64,000 nucleotides of DNA from contig NZ_SACQ01000009.1 of NCBI RefSeq assembly GCF_004005935.1, positions 26,057 through 90,056 on the forward strand, in the 5' to 3' direction. The notes under the pieces were generated by a model that worked only from the letters and a program-made list of their open reading frames with translations, did no database searches and was not told where the DNA came from. Below are positions 52,752 to 61,345 of this stretch, piece by piece; within the stretch, counting starts at the first letter, position 1; every line of letters starts with the position of its first letter. The position numbers and the translations under genes are program-made. The stretch is from Neptunomonas marina (GTDB lineage Bacteria; Pseudomonadota; Gammaproteobacteria; Pseudomonadales; Balneatricaceae).

Positions 52752-53537
52752 ATGGAACTGGCCTACAGTTTTGCAGGGTTAGTAGTGGGCTTCATCGTCG
52801 GCCTGACCGGTATTGGTGGCGGCGCATTAATGACACCTATCTTGATCGTGATTTTTGGTATCCCGCCTGTGGTGGCGGTAAGTACCGACCTTCTATATGC
52901 GGCACTTACGAAAGCAGGCGGTGTTTTTGCCTATGCGCGCAAGCAGCTGGTGCAGTGGCGCGTTGTGTTGCTGCTGTTGGCCGGCAGCATTCCTGGCAGT
53001 TTGCTTACGCTTGAGTATTTAAAGAGTTTAGAAGAGCTATCCAGCATCGAGACGCTAATGAACCTGACGCTGGGTATCTCGCTGATCTTAACCTCAATCG
53101 CCGTGTTTGCGCGTAACCGCATTCGTGACTTGGCATTACGAGTGGAAGATCGGCCTTGGGTGCAGGTGTTTCGTCGCGCTCGCCCGATGATCACGGTGAC
53201 TGCCGGATTGGTTTTAGGCGGTCTGGTGACGTTGTCATCAGTGGGTGCGGGGGCACTGGGTACGGCGCTGCTGATTACTCTGTATCCACGCATGAGCATG
53301 CAGAACATTGTTGGTACCGACCTCGTACACGCTGTGGTACTGACCGGTGTGGCTGGAGCGGGGCACTATACGATGGGTAATGTCGATATGGAGCTATTGG
53401 CGTTCCTGCTGTTGGGATCGTTGCCGGGGGTATTCCTTGGCAGCCATCTAGGCGCACGACTATCACCTCAGGTGATGCAGCCCATTATGGGGTCGGTGCT
53501 ACTGGCGATTGGACTACGCTTTGTCCTCGCCAGCTAA
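52752..53537 (+). CDS. TauE/SafE family sulfite/anion permease
   Basis: A 261-residue membrane protein with about eight helices in two related halves. VVGFIVGLTGIGGGALMTPI and VLGGLVTLSSVGAGALGTAL are the paired glycine-rich TauE/SafE motifs. Members export or import sulfur-containing anions such as sulfite, sulfonates or sulfate. It stands between cysD (divergent) and the sulfite reductase gene 68 bases downstream, so it probably takes up sulfate or removes excess sulfite. Confidence 0.87.
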   Translation: MELAYSFAGLVVGFIVGLTGIGGGALMTPILIVIFGIPPVVAVSTDLLYAALTKAGGVFAYARKQLVQWRVVLLLLAGSIPGSLLTLEYLKSLEELSSIETLMNLTLGISLILTSIAVFARNRIRDLALRVEDRPWVQVFRRARPMITVTAGLVLGGLVTLSSVGAGALGTALLITLYPRMSMQNIVGTDLVHAVVLTGVAGAGHYTMGNVDMELLAFLLLGSLPGVFLGSHLGARLSPQVMQPIMGSVLLAIGLRFVLAS

Positions 53538-53604
53538 TAACTAAAAACGTTGAATTTCAGGAATCAGAAAACGGCAGCTTGCTGCCAAAATGGGTGAATC
53601 ATTC

Positions 53605-55263
53605 ATGTATCAGTATAACGAAGTAGACCAGAAGTTGGTTGATGAGCGGGTCGAACAGTACCGCGATCAAACGCGCCGTTTTCTGGCAGGCGAGCTACCA
53701 GAGGATGAGTTCCTGGCGCTGCGATTGATGAACGGCCTTTATATACAACGCCAAGCACCCATGCTGCGAGTTGCGATTCCATATGGACTAATGTCTTCGC
53801 TTCAGTTGCGTAAATTGGCTCATATCGCGCGTACCTATGATAGAGGCTATGGCCACATCACGACGCGTACCAATATCCAGTACAACTGGCCTAAGCTTGA
53901 AGAGGTTCCAGATATTCTGGCAGAGCTTGCCGAAGTACAGATGCACGCTATCCAAACATCGGGTAACTGTATTCGTAACACCACAACGGACCCGTACTCT
54001 GGTGTCTCTGCGAACGAGCTTGAAGACCCACGTCCGTACTGTGAAATTATCCGCCAATGGTCGACGATGCACCCTGAGTTTGCTTACCTGCCGCGTAAGT
54101 TCAAGATCGCGGTAACGGGTGGCCCGGAAGACCGTGCTGCATCGCAGGTGCACGACATCGGTCTGCACTTGGTCAAAAACGAAGCGGGTGAAATCGGCTT
54201 TGAAGTGTTGGTGGGTGGTGGCCTTGGCCGTACACCAGTGGTGGGTAAAGTGGTGAAATCCTTCCTGCCTAAACAGCACCTGCTGTCTTACTTGGATGCC
54301 ATCCTACGTGTTTACAACATGAATGGCCGCCGTGACAACAAGTACAAAGCACGTATTAAGATTCTCGTGAATGCACTGGGTGTGGAGGAGTTCTCGCGCT
54401 TGGTGGAAGAGGAGTGGGCGTTCTCACGTGATGGTGAGCTAACGCTGACTGAGGCCGAGATCGAACGCTCGAAATCCTTCTTTAAGCCCTTCGATTACGA
54501 TGCAGATGCCGCGAATGACACCACGCTGGATGAGAAGCTCGCCGCTGATAAATCGTTTGCAGCTTGGTACGAGCGTAACACCGTCGAGCACAAGCAAGCG
54601 GGCTATCGTATCGTGGTGCTATCGCTGAAGCCTTATCTCAAAGCGCCGGGTGATATCACCGATGCGCAGATGGACTTGGTCGCAGACCTTGCTGATCGCT
54701 ACAGCTTTGGTGAAATTCGTTCGACACACGATCAGAACCTCGTGTTGGCCGATGTGAAAAAGTCCGATCTTTACGCGCTTTGGCAGGTTGCAGACAGTGC
54801 CGACCTCGCCCGTGCTAACGTGGGCACACTAACGGATATGATCTGCTGCCCAGGATTCGATTTCTGTGCACTGGCGAACGCGAAAACACTGAACATTGCC
54901 GATCAGATCAACGAGAAGTTTGATGATCTCGACTACCTCTATGATCTGGGCAAAATTAACCTGAACATGTCTGGCTGTATCAACGCCTGTGGCCACCACC
55001 ATGTGGGTGATATCGGCATTCTAGGTGTCGATAAGAAAGGTGAAGACTGGTACCAGATCACCTTGGGTGGCTCATCTAAAGAGGACGCCCGTTTGGGTAA
55101 AATCTTAGGTAAGGCCGTTGCTGCTGATCAAGTAGCAGACACACTCGAGAAGATCCTTGCCGTTTATCTCGAACAACGCCAAGAAGAAGAAAGTTTTGCC
55201 GATGCCTACCAACGTTTAGGTATCGAACCATTTAAGGAGAGAGTCTATGCCGCTGCTCATTAA
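53605..55263 (+). CDS. cysI: Siroheme-containing sulfite reductase, hemoprotein type
   Basis: A 552-residue nitrite/sulfite reductase-family protein with two ferredoxin-like half domains. Siroheme/4Fe-4S ligands are in ICCPGFDFCALANA and NMSGCINACGHHHVGDIGIL; QTSGNCIRNTTTDPYSGV contains siroheme-contacting Arg. It reduces sulfite to sulfide. The context (cysDN, cysH, cysG) favours sulfite over nitrite. No CysJ flavoprotein is nearby, so electrons probably come from ferredoxin or another donor. The ATG at 53605 is chosen over 53590 because GGGTGA precedes it. It overlaps the DUF934 gene by 17 bases. Confidence 0.9.
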   Translation: MYQYNEVDQKLVDERVEQYRDQTRRFLAGELPEDEFLALRLMNGLYIQRQAPMLRVAIPYGLMSSLQLRKLAHIARTYDRGYGHITTRTNIQYNWPKLEEVPDILAELAEVQMHAIQTSGNCIRNTTTDPYSGVSANELEDPRPYCEIIRQWSTMHPEFAYLPRKFKIAVTGGPEDRAASQVHDIGLHLVKNEAGEIGFEVLVGGGLGRTPVVGKVVKSFLPKQHLLSYLDAILRVYNMNGRRDNKYKARIKILVNALGVEEFSRLVEEEWAFSRDGELTLTEAEIERSKSFFKPFDYDADAANDTTLDEKLAADKSFAAWYERNTVEHKQAGYRIVVLSLKPYLKAPGDITDAQMDLVADLADRYSFGEIRSTHDQNLVLADVKKSDLYALWQVADSADLARANVGTLTDMICCPGFDFCALANAKTLNIADQINEKFDDLDYLYDLGKINLNMSGCINACGHHHVGDIGILGVDKKGEDWYQITLGGSSKEDARLGKILGKAVAADQVADTLEKILAVYLEQRQEEESFADAYQRLGIEPFKERVYAAAH

Positions 55264-55732
55264 TCAAACCGTCGTTACGGATGAATGGGTACGCCTTGAC
55301 GCGGACCAGCTTGAGGCTAACCCTGAGCTACCCGAAGGTAAAGTGATCGTCCCGTTTACCTATTTCCTAGCGAACCAAGATGCATTGGCGGCTCGCGAAG
55401 CGCTGGGTGTTTGCGTCAATGGTGATGATGATATCGTTGCCCTGCGCGAACAACAGCAGCGCTTTGCGGTGATCGCTATCGACTTTCCGGTACTGCGTGA
55501 TGGCCGTGGATTTAGCATCGCACGTTACCTTGCGCGTGATGGCTTTAAAGGTCAGATCCGCGCGGTTGGCGATGTTTCACGAGATCGCTTGGGTTACATG
55601 GATAGCTGCGGCTTTACCGCATACGAGCTTCCTGAAGATCGCTTCACACCTGAAGATGTGGCAGCCTTCACCGAGATGAGCGTTAACTATCAGGGATCGG
55701 TGGCAGATCCACGTCCTATCTTCCGCCGCTGA
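55247..55732 (+). CDS. DUF934 family sulfite-reductase-associated protein
   Basis: A 161-residue protein of DUF934. Recognisable parts are VIVPFTYFLANQDALAAREA, FAVIAIDFPVLRDGRGFSIA and YLARDGFKGQIRAVGDVSRD. The family almost always lies next to this type of sulfite reductase and may be an accessory or electron-transfer partner. It has no cofactor motif I can see. It starts inside the end of the reductase gene after AAGGAGAG, so translation is coupled. Confidence 0.9.
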   Translation: MPLLINQTVVTDEWVRLDADQLEANPELPEGKVIVPFTYFLANQDALAAREALGVCVNGDDDIVALREQQQRFAVIAIDFPVLRDGRGFSIARYLARDGFKGQIRAVGDVSRDRLGYMDSCGFTAYELPEDRFTPEDVAAFTEMSVNYQGSVADPRPIFRR

Positions 55733-55752
55733 GCACAAAGGAGAGTTATTCA

Positions 55753-56376
55753 ATGAGTATCGACCTAACAGCTGCGAATGCCGCGGTTGCTGATAAGTCA
55801 CCACAGGAGATCATTGCATGGGCAATCGCTCAGGCAGAGAACCCGGTAGTGACAACAAACTTTCGCCCGTATGAGTCAGTGATTCTGCACATGGCGGTTC
55901 AGGCGAAACCGGATATCCGTGTATTGTGGGTGGACTCGGGCTATAACACATCAGCAACGTACCGCTTTGCGGAGCAAGTGATCCAAGATCTGAATCTTAA
56001 TGTTGAGGTTTATATCCCACGTGAAACCGCTGCGCGCCGTAACGTGTTGATGAAAGGTATTCCGGATATCGATGATCCACTGCACGAAGAGTTCACGCGC
56101 CAAGTGAAGTTGGAGCCGTTCCAGCGTGCGTTGGCCGAGATCAAGCCTGATGTCTGGCTGAATGCGATCCGTAAAGATCAAACAGAGTTCCGCCAATCAT
56201 TAGAGATCGTGTCACAAAGTAAGGATGGCATCCTGAAAGTAGCGCCACTGTTTAACCTAACAGAGGCCGACCTTGACGCTTACCTTGCTGAGCACAACTT
56301 GCCAAACGAACACGATTATTTCGACCCAACCAAAGCGGTTGAAACGCGTGAGTGTGGTCTTCACACCCAGCTATAA
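55753..56376 (+). CDS. cysH: Phosphoadenylyl-sulfate (or adenylyl-sulfate) reductase
   Basis: A 207-residue thiol-dependent reductase releasing sulfite from PAPS or APS. The PP-loop region is VVTTNFRPYESVILHMAVQA; LWVDSGYNTSATYRFAEQVI and WLNAIRKDQTEFRQSLEI follow; the only cysteine is the catalytic one in ETRECGLHTQL at the C-terminus. The paired cysteines that bind the 4Fe-4S cluster of APS reductases are absent, which favours PAPS. It is shorter than E. coli CysH (about 244). It follows DUF934 by 20 bases. Confidence 0.9.
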   Translation: MSIDLTAANAAVADKSPQEIIAWAIAQAENPVVTTNFRPYESVILHMAVQAKPDIRVLWVDSGYNTSATYRFAEQVIQDLNLNVEVYIPRETAARRNVLMKGIPDIDDPLHEEFTRQVKLEPFQRALAEIKPDVWLNAIRKDQTEFRQSLEIVSQSKDGILKVAPLFNLTEADLDAYLAEHNLPNEHDYFDPTKAVETRECGLHTQL

Positions 56377-56516
56377 CCCGCGACTTGCCCCGCTTAGGCT
56401 ATGTTTGCTTTTGCGGGGTGCCTCTCTTCCTGAGTTCCTGATGCCTGCATCAAATAGTCTCTGCGCTCGGGTATCGCTATACTTAACGTTATTCCTATTC
56501 ATCTGGGGCCGAGTCC

Positions 56517-57959
56517 GTGAATTATCTTCCTCTGTTTTTTGATCTAAAAGGCAAACATGCACTGGTTGTTGGCGGTGGCGATATCGCCTTGCGCAAGCTG
56601 CGTTTACTCAAGCGTGCTGGTGTGTTTGTGACAATTGTTGCACATCATGTGTCTGATGAAGTGCGAGCCATGGCAACAGATCAGGAAGATCAAGTGATCG
56701 TGGGGGAATACCACAGCGCGCTCGTGGATGACAAAGTACTAGTGGTGGCCGCAACGAACGACAATGACCTCCATGAACGTATCCATTTTGATGCGGTGGA
56801 GCGCAATGTACCCGTCAATGTGGTGGATACGCCAAAGCTGTGTACCTTTATCTTTCCGGCCATTGTGGATCGTTCGCCCATCGTAATTGGCATCTCCTCG
56901 GGTAGTGAATCACCCGTGCTTGCGCGGATGTTGCGCGCGCGTTTAGAAACGCTTATCCCATCGGGTTACAGCCGCCTAGGCCAGTTGGTGGGGCGTTTTC
57001 GCAACGAGGTGAAAGCCCGCTTTGCGACCGTAAACGAGCGCCGCCGTTTTTGGGAGTCGGTACTGGAGGGGCAGATTGCAGAGAAAGTGTTCTCCGGTCG
57101 CGATGAAGAGGCCGAAGCCTTATTGCGCGAGAGCATCCAAGCGGCTGACCCAGAGCACCAGATTGGTGAGGTATATCTGGTGGGTGCAGGTCCCGGTGAT
57201 CCAGAGTTGCTCACCTTCAAAGCCTTGCGCTTAATGCAGCAGGCTGACGTGGTCTTTTATGATCGCTTGGTATCACCCGAGGTACTAGAGATGTGCCGCC
57301 GCGATGCTGATCTGATCTATGTAGGTAAAAAGCGCGATGACCACGCTGTACCGCAAGAGGGCATCAATGCCTTGCTTGTGGAACACGCCAAGCTCGGCAA
57401 ACGTGTTGTGCGCCTAAAAGGGGGCGACCCGTTTATCTTTGGCCGTGGTGGTGAAGAGCTAGAAGAGCTAAAAGCGCACGGCATACCGTTTCAGGTGGTG
57501 CCCGGCATTACCGCGGCTAGCGCGTGTTCTACCTATGCGGGTATTCCGCTTACCCACCGCAACTTCGCCCAGTCGGTTAAGTTTGTAACGGGCCAGCTAA
57601 AAAACCGTAAAGAAGCACTTAATTTTGACGAGCTGGTGCACCCCAACCAAACCGTGGTGTTCTACATGGGGCTGCACACGTTGCCTGATCTTGTTGAAGG
57701 TTTGACCTCCCACGGGAAACCGCTGCAAACACCTGTTGCGATCGTATCGCGTGGTACTGCGCCAGACCAAAAAGTACTGACCGGTACCTTGGAAACCATC
57801 GTGGCACAGCAGCAAGAGGCTCAACTACCAGCACCGGCGCTGGTGATTGTGGGTGAAGTGGTATCGTTGCAAGACAAACTGGCGTGGTTCGGTGATGCTG
57901 TTATCGAAGAGAACCAAGCACATGCGTTAAATATGGCTGCAAATCGTTTACAGAAGTAG
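56517..57959 (+). CDS. cysG: Siroheme synthase (multifunctional CysG)
   Basis: A 480-residue trifunctional enzyme supplying siroheme to the sulfite reductase. Residues 1-210 are the NAD-dependent precorrin-2 dehydrogenase/ferrochelatase (ALVVGGGDIALRKLRLLKRA). Residues about 215-460 are the SAM uroporphyrinogen methyltransferase (YLVGAGPGDPELLTFKALRL, RLKGGDPFIFGRGGEELEEL and VVPGITAASACSTYAGIPLT). The start is GTG at 56517, where the protein begins MNYLPLFFDL like other CysG proteins. It lies 140 bases after cysH and ends at a bidirectional terminator. Confidence 0.95.
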   Translation: MNYLPLFFDLKGKHALVVGGGDIALRKLRLLKRAGVFVTIVAHHVSDEVRAMATDQEDQVIVGEYHSALVDDKVLVVAATNDNDLHERIHFDAVERNVPVNVVDTPKLCTFIFPAIVDRSPIVIGISSGSESPVLARMLRARLETLIPSGYSRLGQLVGRFRNEVKARFATVNERRRFWESVLEGQIAEKVFSGRDEEAEALLRESIQAADPEHQIGEVYLVGAGPGDPELLTFKALRLMQQADVVFYDRLVSPEVLEMCRRDADLIYVGKKRDDHAVPQEGINALLVEHAKLGKRVVRLKGGDPFIFGRGGEELEELKAHGIPFQVVPGITAASACSTYAGIPLTHRNFAQSVKFVTGQLKNRKEALNFDELVHPNQTVVFYMGLHTLPDLVEGLTSHGKPLQTPVAIVSRGTAPDQKVLTGTLETIVAQQQEAQLPAPALVIVGEVVSLQDKLAWFGDAVIEENQAHALNMAANRLQK

Positions 57960-57970
57960 CGTTTGTTACC

Positions 57971-57996
57971 AAAAGAGCACGCCGATTGGCGTGCTC
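57971..57996. terminator. Terminator between cysG and the tctCBA operon
   Basis: GAGCACGCC pairs with GGCGTGCTC around a 4-base loop. The T4 run on the minus strand suits termination of tctA transcription, and GGTTT follows on the plus strand for cysG. Confidence 0.85.
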
Positions 57997-58005
57997 GGTT
58001 TAGAG

Positions 58006-59550
58006 TTAACCCTCTCCCTCATTAACCGCTGACTCAATGCCTTTCGATCGGCCTTTGCGCTGGTTCCAATGCTCCAACAGCGGCGGAACAATAAGTACCA
58101 GCAATGCGATGGCTACAATACTGGCCGATAGCGGACGCTCCCACAAAAATGCGAAGCTGCCATCAGAGATCATTAGCGCACGGCTAAGGTTATTCTCCAT
58201 CAACCCACCCAAAATAAAGCCCAGTAGCATCGGGGCCATAGGGAACTCGAGTAGTTTAAGCCCAATGGCGATCACGGTAATTAGCACCATCATATGGATA
58301 TCGAAGGTGTTAAAGCTGACCAGATAAACCCCAGTGATGGAGAAGAACAGGATCAGCGGTATCAGTATTGGGCGCGGAATCACAAGTAAGCGCGAAATGT
58401 AAGGGATGAGCGGCAAATTGAGAATCAGCAATACCAAGTTGCCGAAGTACATAGAGATAATGACCGACCAGAAAACATCGGGATTATCCACGAACAGACG
58501 CGGCCCCGGTTGAATACCGTAAGCGATCAGCGCACCGAGCATGATCGCTGTTGTGCCAGAACCCGGAATACCCAACGTCAGTAGCGGCACGAACGAACCG
58601 GTCGATGCCGCGTTGTTAGCAGATTCCGGTGCAGCCAAACCGCGCAGCGCGCCTTTACCAAACTTGAGTTTCTCTTTCGCACTGGCAAGGTTGCGCTCAA
58701 AGCCATAGGCAAGGAATGACGCGATGGTGGCGCCCGCACCCGGCAGCACGCCGATTAAGAACCCAAATACAGAGGAGCGTGCCACAGTAGGGGCCACCTC
58801 TCGCACTTCGGTTTTGCTTAGCTTCATACTGCCAAGTTGGCTCATATCCATCTGCGCTTCCTCCTGCGCATGTTGGCCTTTGAGCACCGTCATAATTACT
58901 TCGGTGAGCGCAAAGGTTGCCATCGCCAGCAGCAAGAAGCTGATGCCATCAATAAGGTCTACGCTGCCAAACGTGAAGCGGGTGGTGCCAGATGTCACAT
59001 CGGTGCCCACCGTTGCGATCATCAAACCGAATGTTGTCATGATGAGGGCTTTAATCACTTGGCCCTTACCAGAGAAAGCCGCGACAGCGGTGAGCCCTAA
59101 AATCATCAACGCGAAGTAGTCACTTGATTGGAAGCTCAAAGAGACAGTGGCCAGCGCAGGTGCGGCAAACAGTAAGATGATGGCACCAATGGTACCGCCA
59201 GTGAACGAAGAGTACGCCGCCAACGCGAGTGCCTTACCCGCTTGGTTTTGTTGTGCTAGAGGGTAGCCATCAAAAGAGGTGACAACCGTACTCGCACAGC
59301 CCGGCGCGTTGATCAGAATAGAGGAGGTCGAGCCACCAAACACGGCGCCGTAATAGACACCGGCCATTAAAATAATGCCCGAAGAGGGATCTAACCCGTA
59401 AGTTACAGGGATCATCAGTGCGACTGCCGAGATCGGCCCAAGGCCCGGTAACATCCCGATAAAGGTCCCCGCGAAACAGCCAACAACGACCATCAGCAGA
59501 TTAAAGGGCATCACCGCGGTGGTGAGGCCTGCCATAAGACCGTCTAACAT
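58006..59550 (-). CDS. tctA: Tripartite tricarboxylate transporter permease, large subunit (second system)
   Basis: A 514-residue TctA permease. GCFAGTFIGMLPGLGPISAV near residue 24 and FGFLIGVLPGAGATIASFLA near residue 262 are the paired glycine-rich motifs; INAPGCASTVVTSFDGYPLA is also typical. It differs clearly from the first TctA (6325-7848), so the two operons are not a recent duplication. It is the last gene of a C-B-A operon, 3 bases after tctB. Confidence 0.93.
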   Translation of the reverse strand: MLDGLMAGLTTAVMPFNLLMVVVGCFAGTFIGMLPGLGPISAVALMIPVTYGLDPSSGIILMAGVYYGAVFGGSTSSILINAPGCASTVVTSFDGYPLAQQNQAGKALALAAYSSFTGGTIGAIILLFAAPALATVSLSFQSSDYFALMILGLTAVAAFSGKGQVIKALIMTTFGLMIATVGTDVTSGTTRFTFGSVDLIDGISFLLLAMATFALTEVIMTVLKGQHAQEEAQMDMSQLGSMKLSKTEVREVAPTVARSSVFGFLIGVLPGAGATIASFLAYGFERNLASAKEKLKFGKGALRGLAAPESANNAASTGSFVPLLTLGIPGSGTTAIMLGALIAYGIQPGPRLFVDNPDVFWSVIISMYFGNLVLLILNLPLIPYISRLLVIPRPILIPLILFFSITGVYLVSFNTFDIHMMVLITVIAIGLKLLEFPMAPMLLGFILGGLMENNLSRALMISDGSFAFLWERPLSASIVAIALLVLIVPPLLEHWNQRKGRSKGIESAVNEGEG

Positions 59551-59553
59551 CGT

Positions 59554-60024
59554 TTAGCCTCCTAACCCAGCAAATAAGCGCCCGGGTGCCAAATAGATAT
59601 CGAGCAATTGCGTCAAAATAAACCAGATCGCCACGGCAAAGGGGACCGATGCAATCAGCAGCACCTTGATACGGCGCTCACCCAGCAGCCAGTACCCGCC
59701 GATTAAAAACAGTAGCGTGGCCAGTAGAAAACCGATCCAGTTCAGTGCCAGTGCGAAAGCAACAGTCAGCAGCAGCAACTTTGCGACCAGCAAAAAGTGG
59801 TAGCCAGATAACCGCAGTCGGTCATCCGGTTGTTTTGATGCGGTAATCAACAGCACGAAGGCCAGCGCCGCACCGATTATCGCCAGCGCATTGGGTAGCG
59901 ATTGGGCATGGAACGGCTCGAACTCATCACCGGGTAGCAGGGGGATTTGGCGTGCGTAGTAGCCATAGGCGATGGAGAGCAGCAGAAAGATTAACCCGCC
60001 TATATGGTCTTTTGTCATTGTCAT
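59554..60024 (-). CDS. tctB: Tripartite tricarboxylate transporter small membrane subunit (second system)
   Basis: A 156-residue membrane protein with four helices, the TctB plan. It starts MTMTKDHIGGLIFLLLSIAY. The ATG at 60024 has GGAG 9 bases upstream; a second in-frame ATG at 60018 is possible. The 124-base gap to tctC holds a terminator-like hairpin, so permease synthesis is probably lower than that of the receptor. Confidence 0.87.
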   Translation of the reverse strand: MTMTKDHIGGLIFLLLSIAYGYYARQIPLLPGDEFEPFHAQSLPNALAIIGAALAFVLLITASKQPDDRLRLSGYHFLLVAKLLLLTVAFALALNWIGFLLATLLFLIGGYWLLGERRIKVLLIASVPFAVAIWFILTQLLDIYLAPGRLFAGLGG

Positions 60025-60060
60025 AAGGGAAGCTCCGAGCAGCAACGCGCTGCACAATCA

Positions 60061-60096
60061 AAAAGCAGGCTTTGCCCGACAGAGCGACAAAGCCTG
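60061..60096 (-). terminator. Terminator-like hairpin between tctC and tctB
   Basis: On the minus strand CAGGCTTTG pairs with CAAAGCCTG around a 13-base loop, followed by CTTTTT. It should stop part of the transcripts after tctC, giving an excess of receptor message. Confidence 0.75.
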
Positions 60097-60148
60097 GAAA
60101 GCGAGCGTGTAGATAGGCTTACGAGATAAGATCACGCCCGCGTGAGCA

Positions 60149-61129
60149 CTACTTCAGAAATCCAAGCTCCTTCATTAAAGCGCCCACCTCTTGCTCCTGT
60201 GCCTCTAGGAATGAGACAAACTCAGCATCGGGTTTGAAGATCTCTGTCCAGCCGTTGCGGGCACGCACCGCTTCCCACTCAGGTGTGTCGTACATCTTGG
60301 TGAGCGTATCGATGAACTCAGCTTTTTTGCTGTCTGCAAGGCCTGGCGCTGCAAAAAAACCACGCCAGTTAACAAAGCTTGTATCGTAGCCGAGCTCTTT
60401 TAGCGTCGGCACATCGGGCGCCGCTTCATTGCGCTCGGTTCCCGTCATTACCAGAATGCGCACTTCGCCAGCCTCAGCCAGTGCCAACGCTTCACTGAAT
60501 CCCGTTGAGAGGAGCTGGGTTTCGCCAGAAAGTAGCCCCGCCATCGCTTTGCCACCGGCATCATACGCCACGTAGCGAACTTGGCGCGGCTCACCGCCGG
60601 CGGCTTTAAAGGCCATTGCTGCAACTAGGTGGTCCATGCTGCCGCGTGCCGAACCACCGGCAATTTTAATGGCGCGTGGGTTCTTGCGGTAATCTTCGAC
60701 CACTTGGGTAAACGAGGTATAGGGCGAGTCTTTCTTCACCACGAAAGCGCCGTAGTCACCAATGGTGGCAGCAACAGGCGTGAGATCACGAAACGACTGC
60801 GGAAACACCTTAGATAACGAGCGGATCACGATGGGCGTAGAGTTAACCATCAGCGTATCTTGCTTTTGGCTCGCGGTTTCAATCAGGTGGGCAATGGCTT
60901 TACCACCGCCGCCACCTGACATGTTTTCGTACGAGATAGTCTCCACAAGGCCTGATTTAGATAGCGCCTCGCCGGTACCACGGGCGGTTGAGTCCCAACC
61001 ACCGCCAGCACCACCAGGAATCAGAAAGTGAACACTCTCCAATGCTTGCGCTGATAACGATACGCTAGAAATTGCCGCCGCTAGCACCGCACCGGCAAAG
61101 TGACCTTTAGATAGCTTGTTCAGAAACAT
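60149..61129 (-). CDS. tctC: Tripartite tricarboxylate transporter substrate-binding protein (second system)
   Basis: A 326-residue periplasmic receptor. A signal peptide ends near SLSAQALE. ESVHFLIPGGAGGGWDSTAR is the start of the mature fold; this GGGWD form is characteristic of the TctC group that works with CitA-type two-component systems. The ATG at 61129 has AGAGGTG upstream; a GTG 9 bases earlier is an alternative. It is the first gene of tctC-tctB-tctA and divergent from the sensor kinase at 61346. The ligand is probably a tricarboxylate or related acid. Confidence 0.91.
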   Translation of the reverse strand: MFLNKLSKGHFAGAVLAAAISSVSLSAQALESVHFLIPGGAGGGWDSTARGTGEALSKSGLVETISYENMSGGGGGKAIAHLIETASQKQDTLMVNSTPIVIRSLSKVFPQSFRDLTPVAATIGDYGAFVVKKDSPYTSFTQVVEDYRKNPRAIKIAGGSARGSMDHLVAAMAFKAAGGEPRQVRYVAYDAGGKAMAGLLSGETQLLSTGFSEALALAEAGEVRILVMTGTERNEAAPDVPTLKELGYDTSFVNWRGFFAAPGLADSKKAEFIDTLTKMYDTPEWEAVRARNGWTEIFKPDAEFVSFLEAQEQEVGALMKELGFLK

Positions 61130-61231
61130 AGTTAGCACCTCTTGTTTTTGTTTTATGGGGCTAGCTTAGAAGTGGGCGCGGATGGTGGGAATATTGTGGT
61201 TTTAATGGGATTTAAGGCCATAAAGAGCGTT

Positions 61232-61247
61232 TTGTTCATATTGTTCA
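61232..61247. promoter_or_regulatory. TTGTTCA direct repeat in the tctC/sensor-kinase divergent region
   Basis: TTGTTCA occurs at 61232-61238 and at 61241-61247. It lies about 105 bases upstream of each divergent gene and could be a binding site for the CitB-type response regulator. Confidence 0.4.
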
Positions 61248-61345
61248 CGGGTAATGGCCGTCTGGGTTCGCTACTATTTAACGTAAACAAGGCGCTACCA
61301 TGCTGATCGTGAAAGGCGTGTTATTAACAACAATAAAAGACACAC

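Noticed and set aside
53590..53604. Earlier ATG for the sulfite reductase gene
   Set aside because: It has no ribosome site upstream, whereas GGGTGA precedes the ATG at 53605 at a suitable distance.
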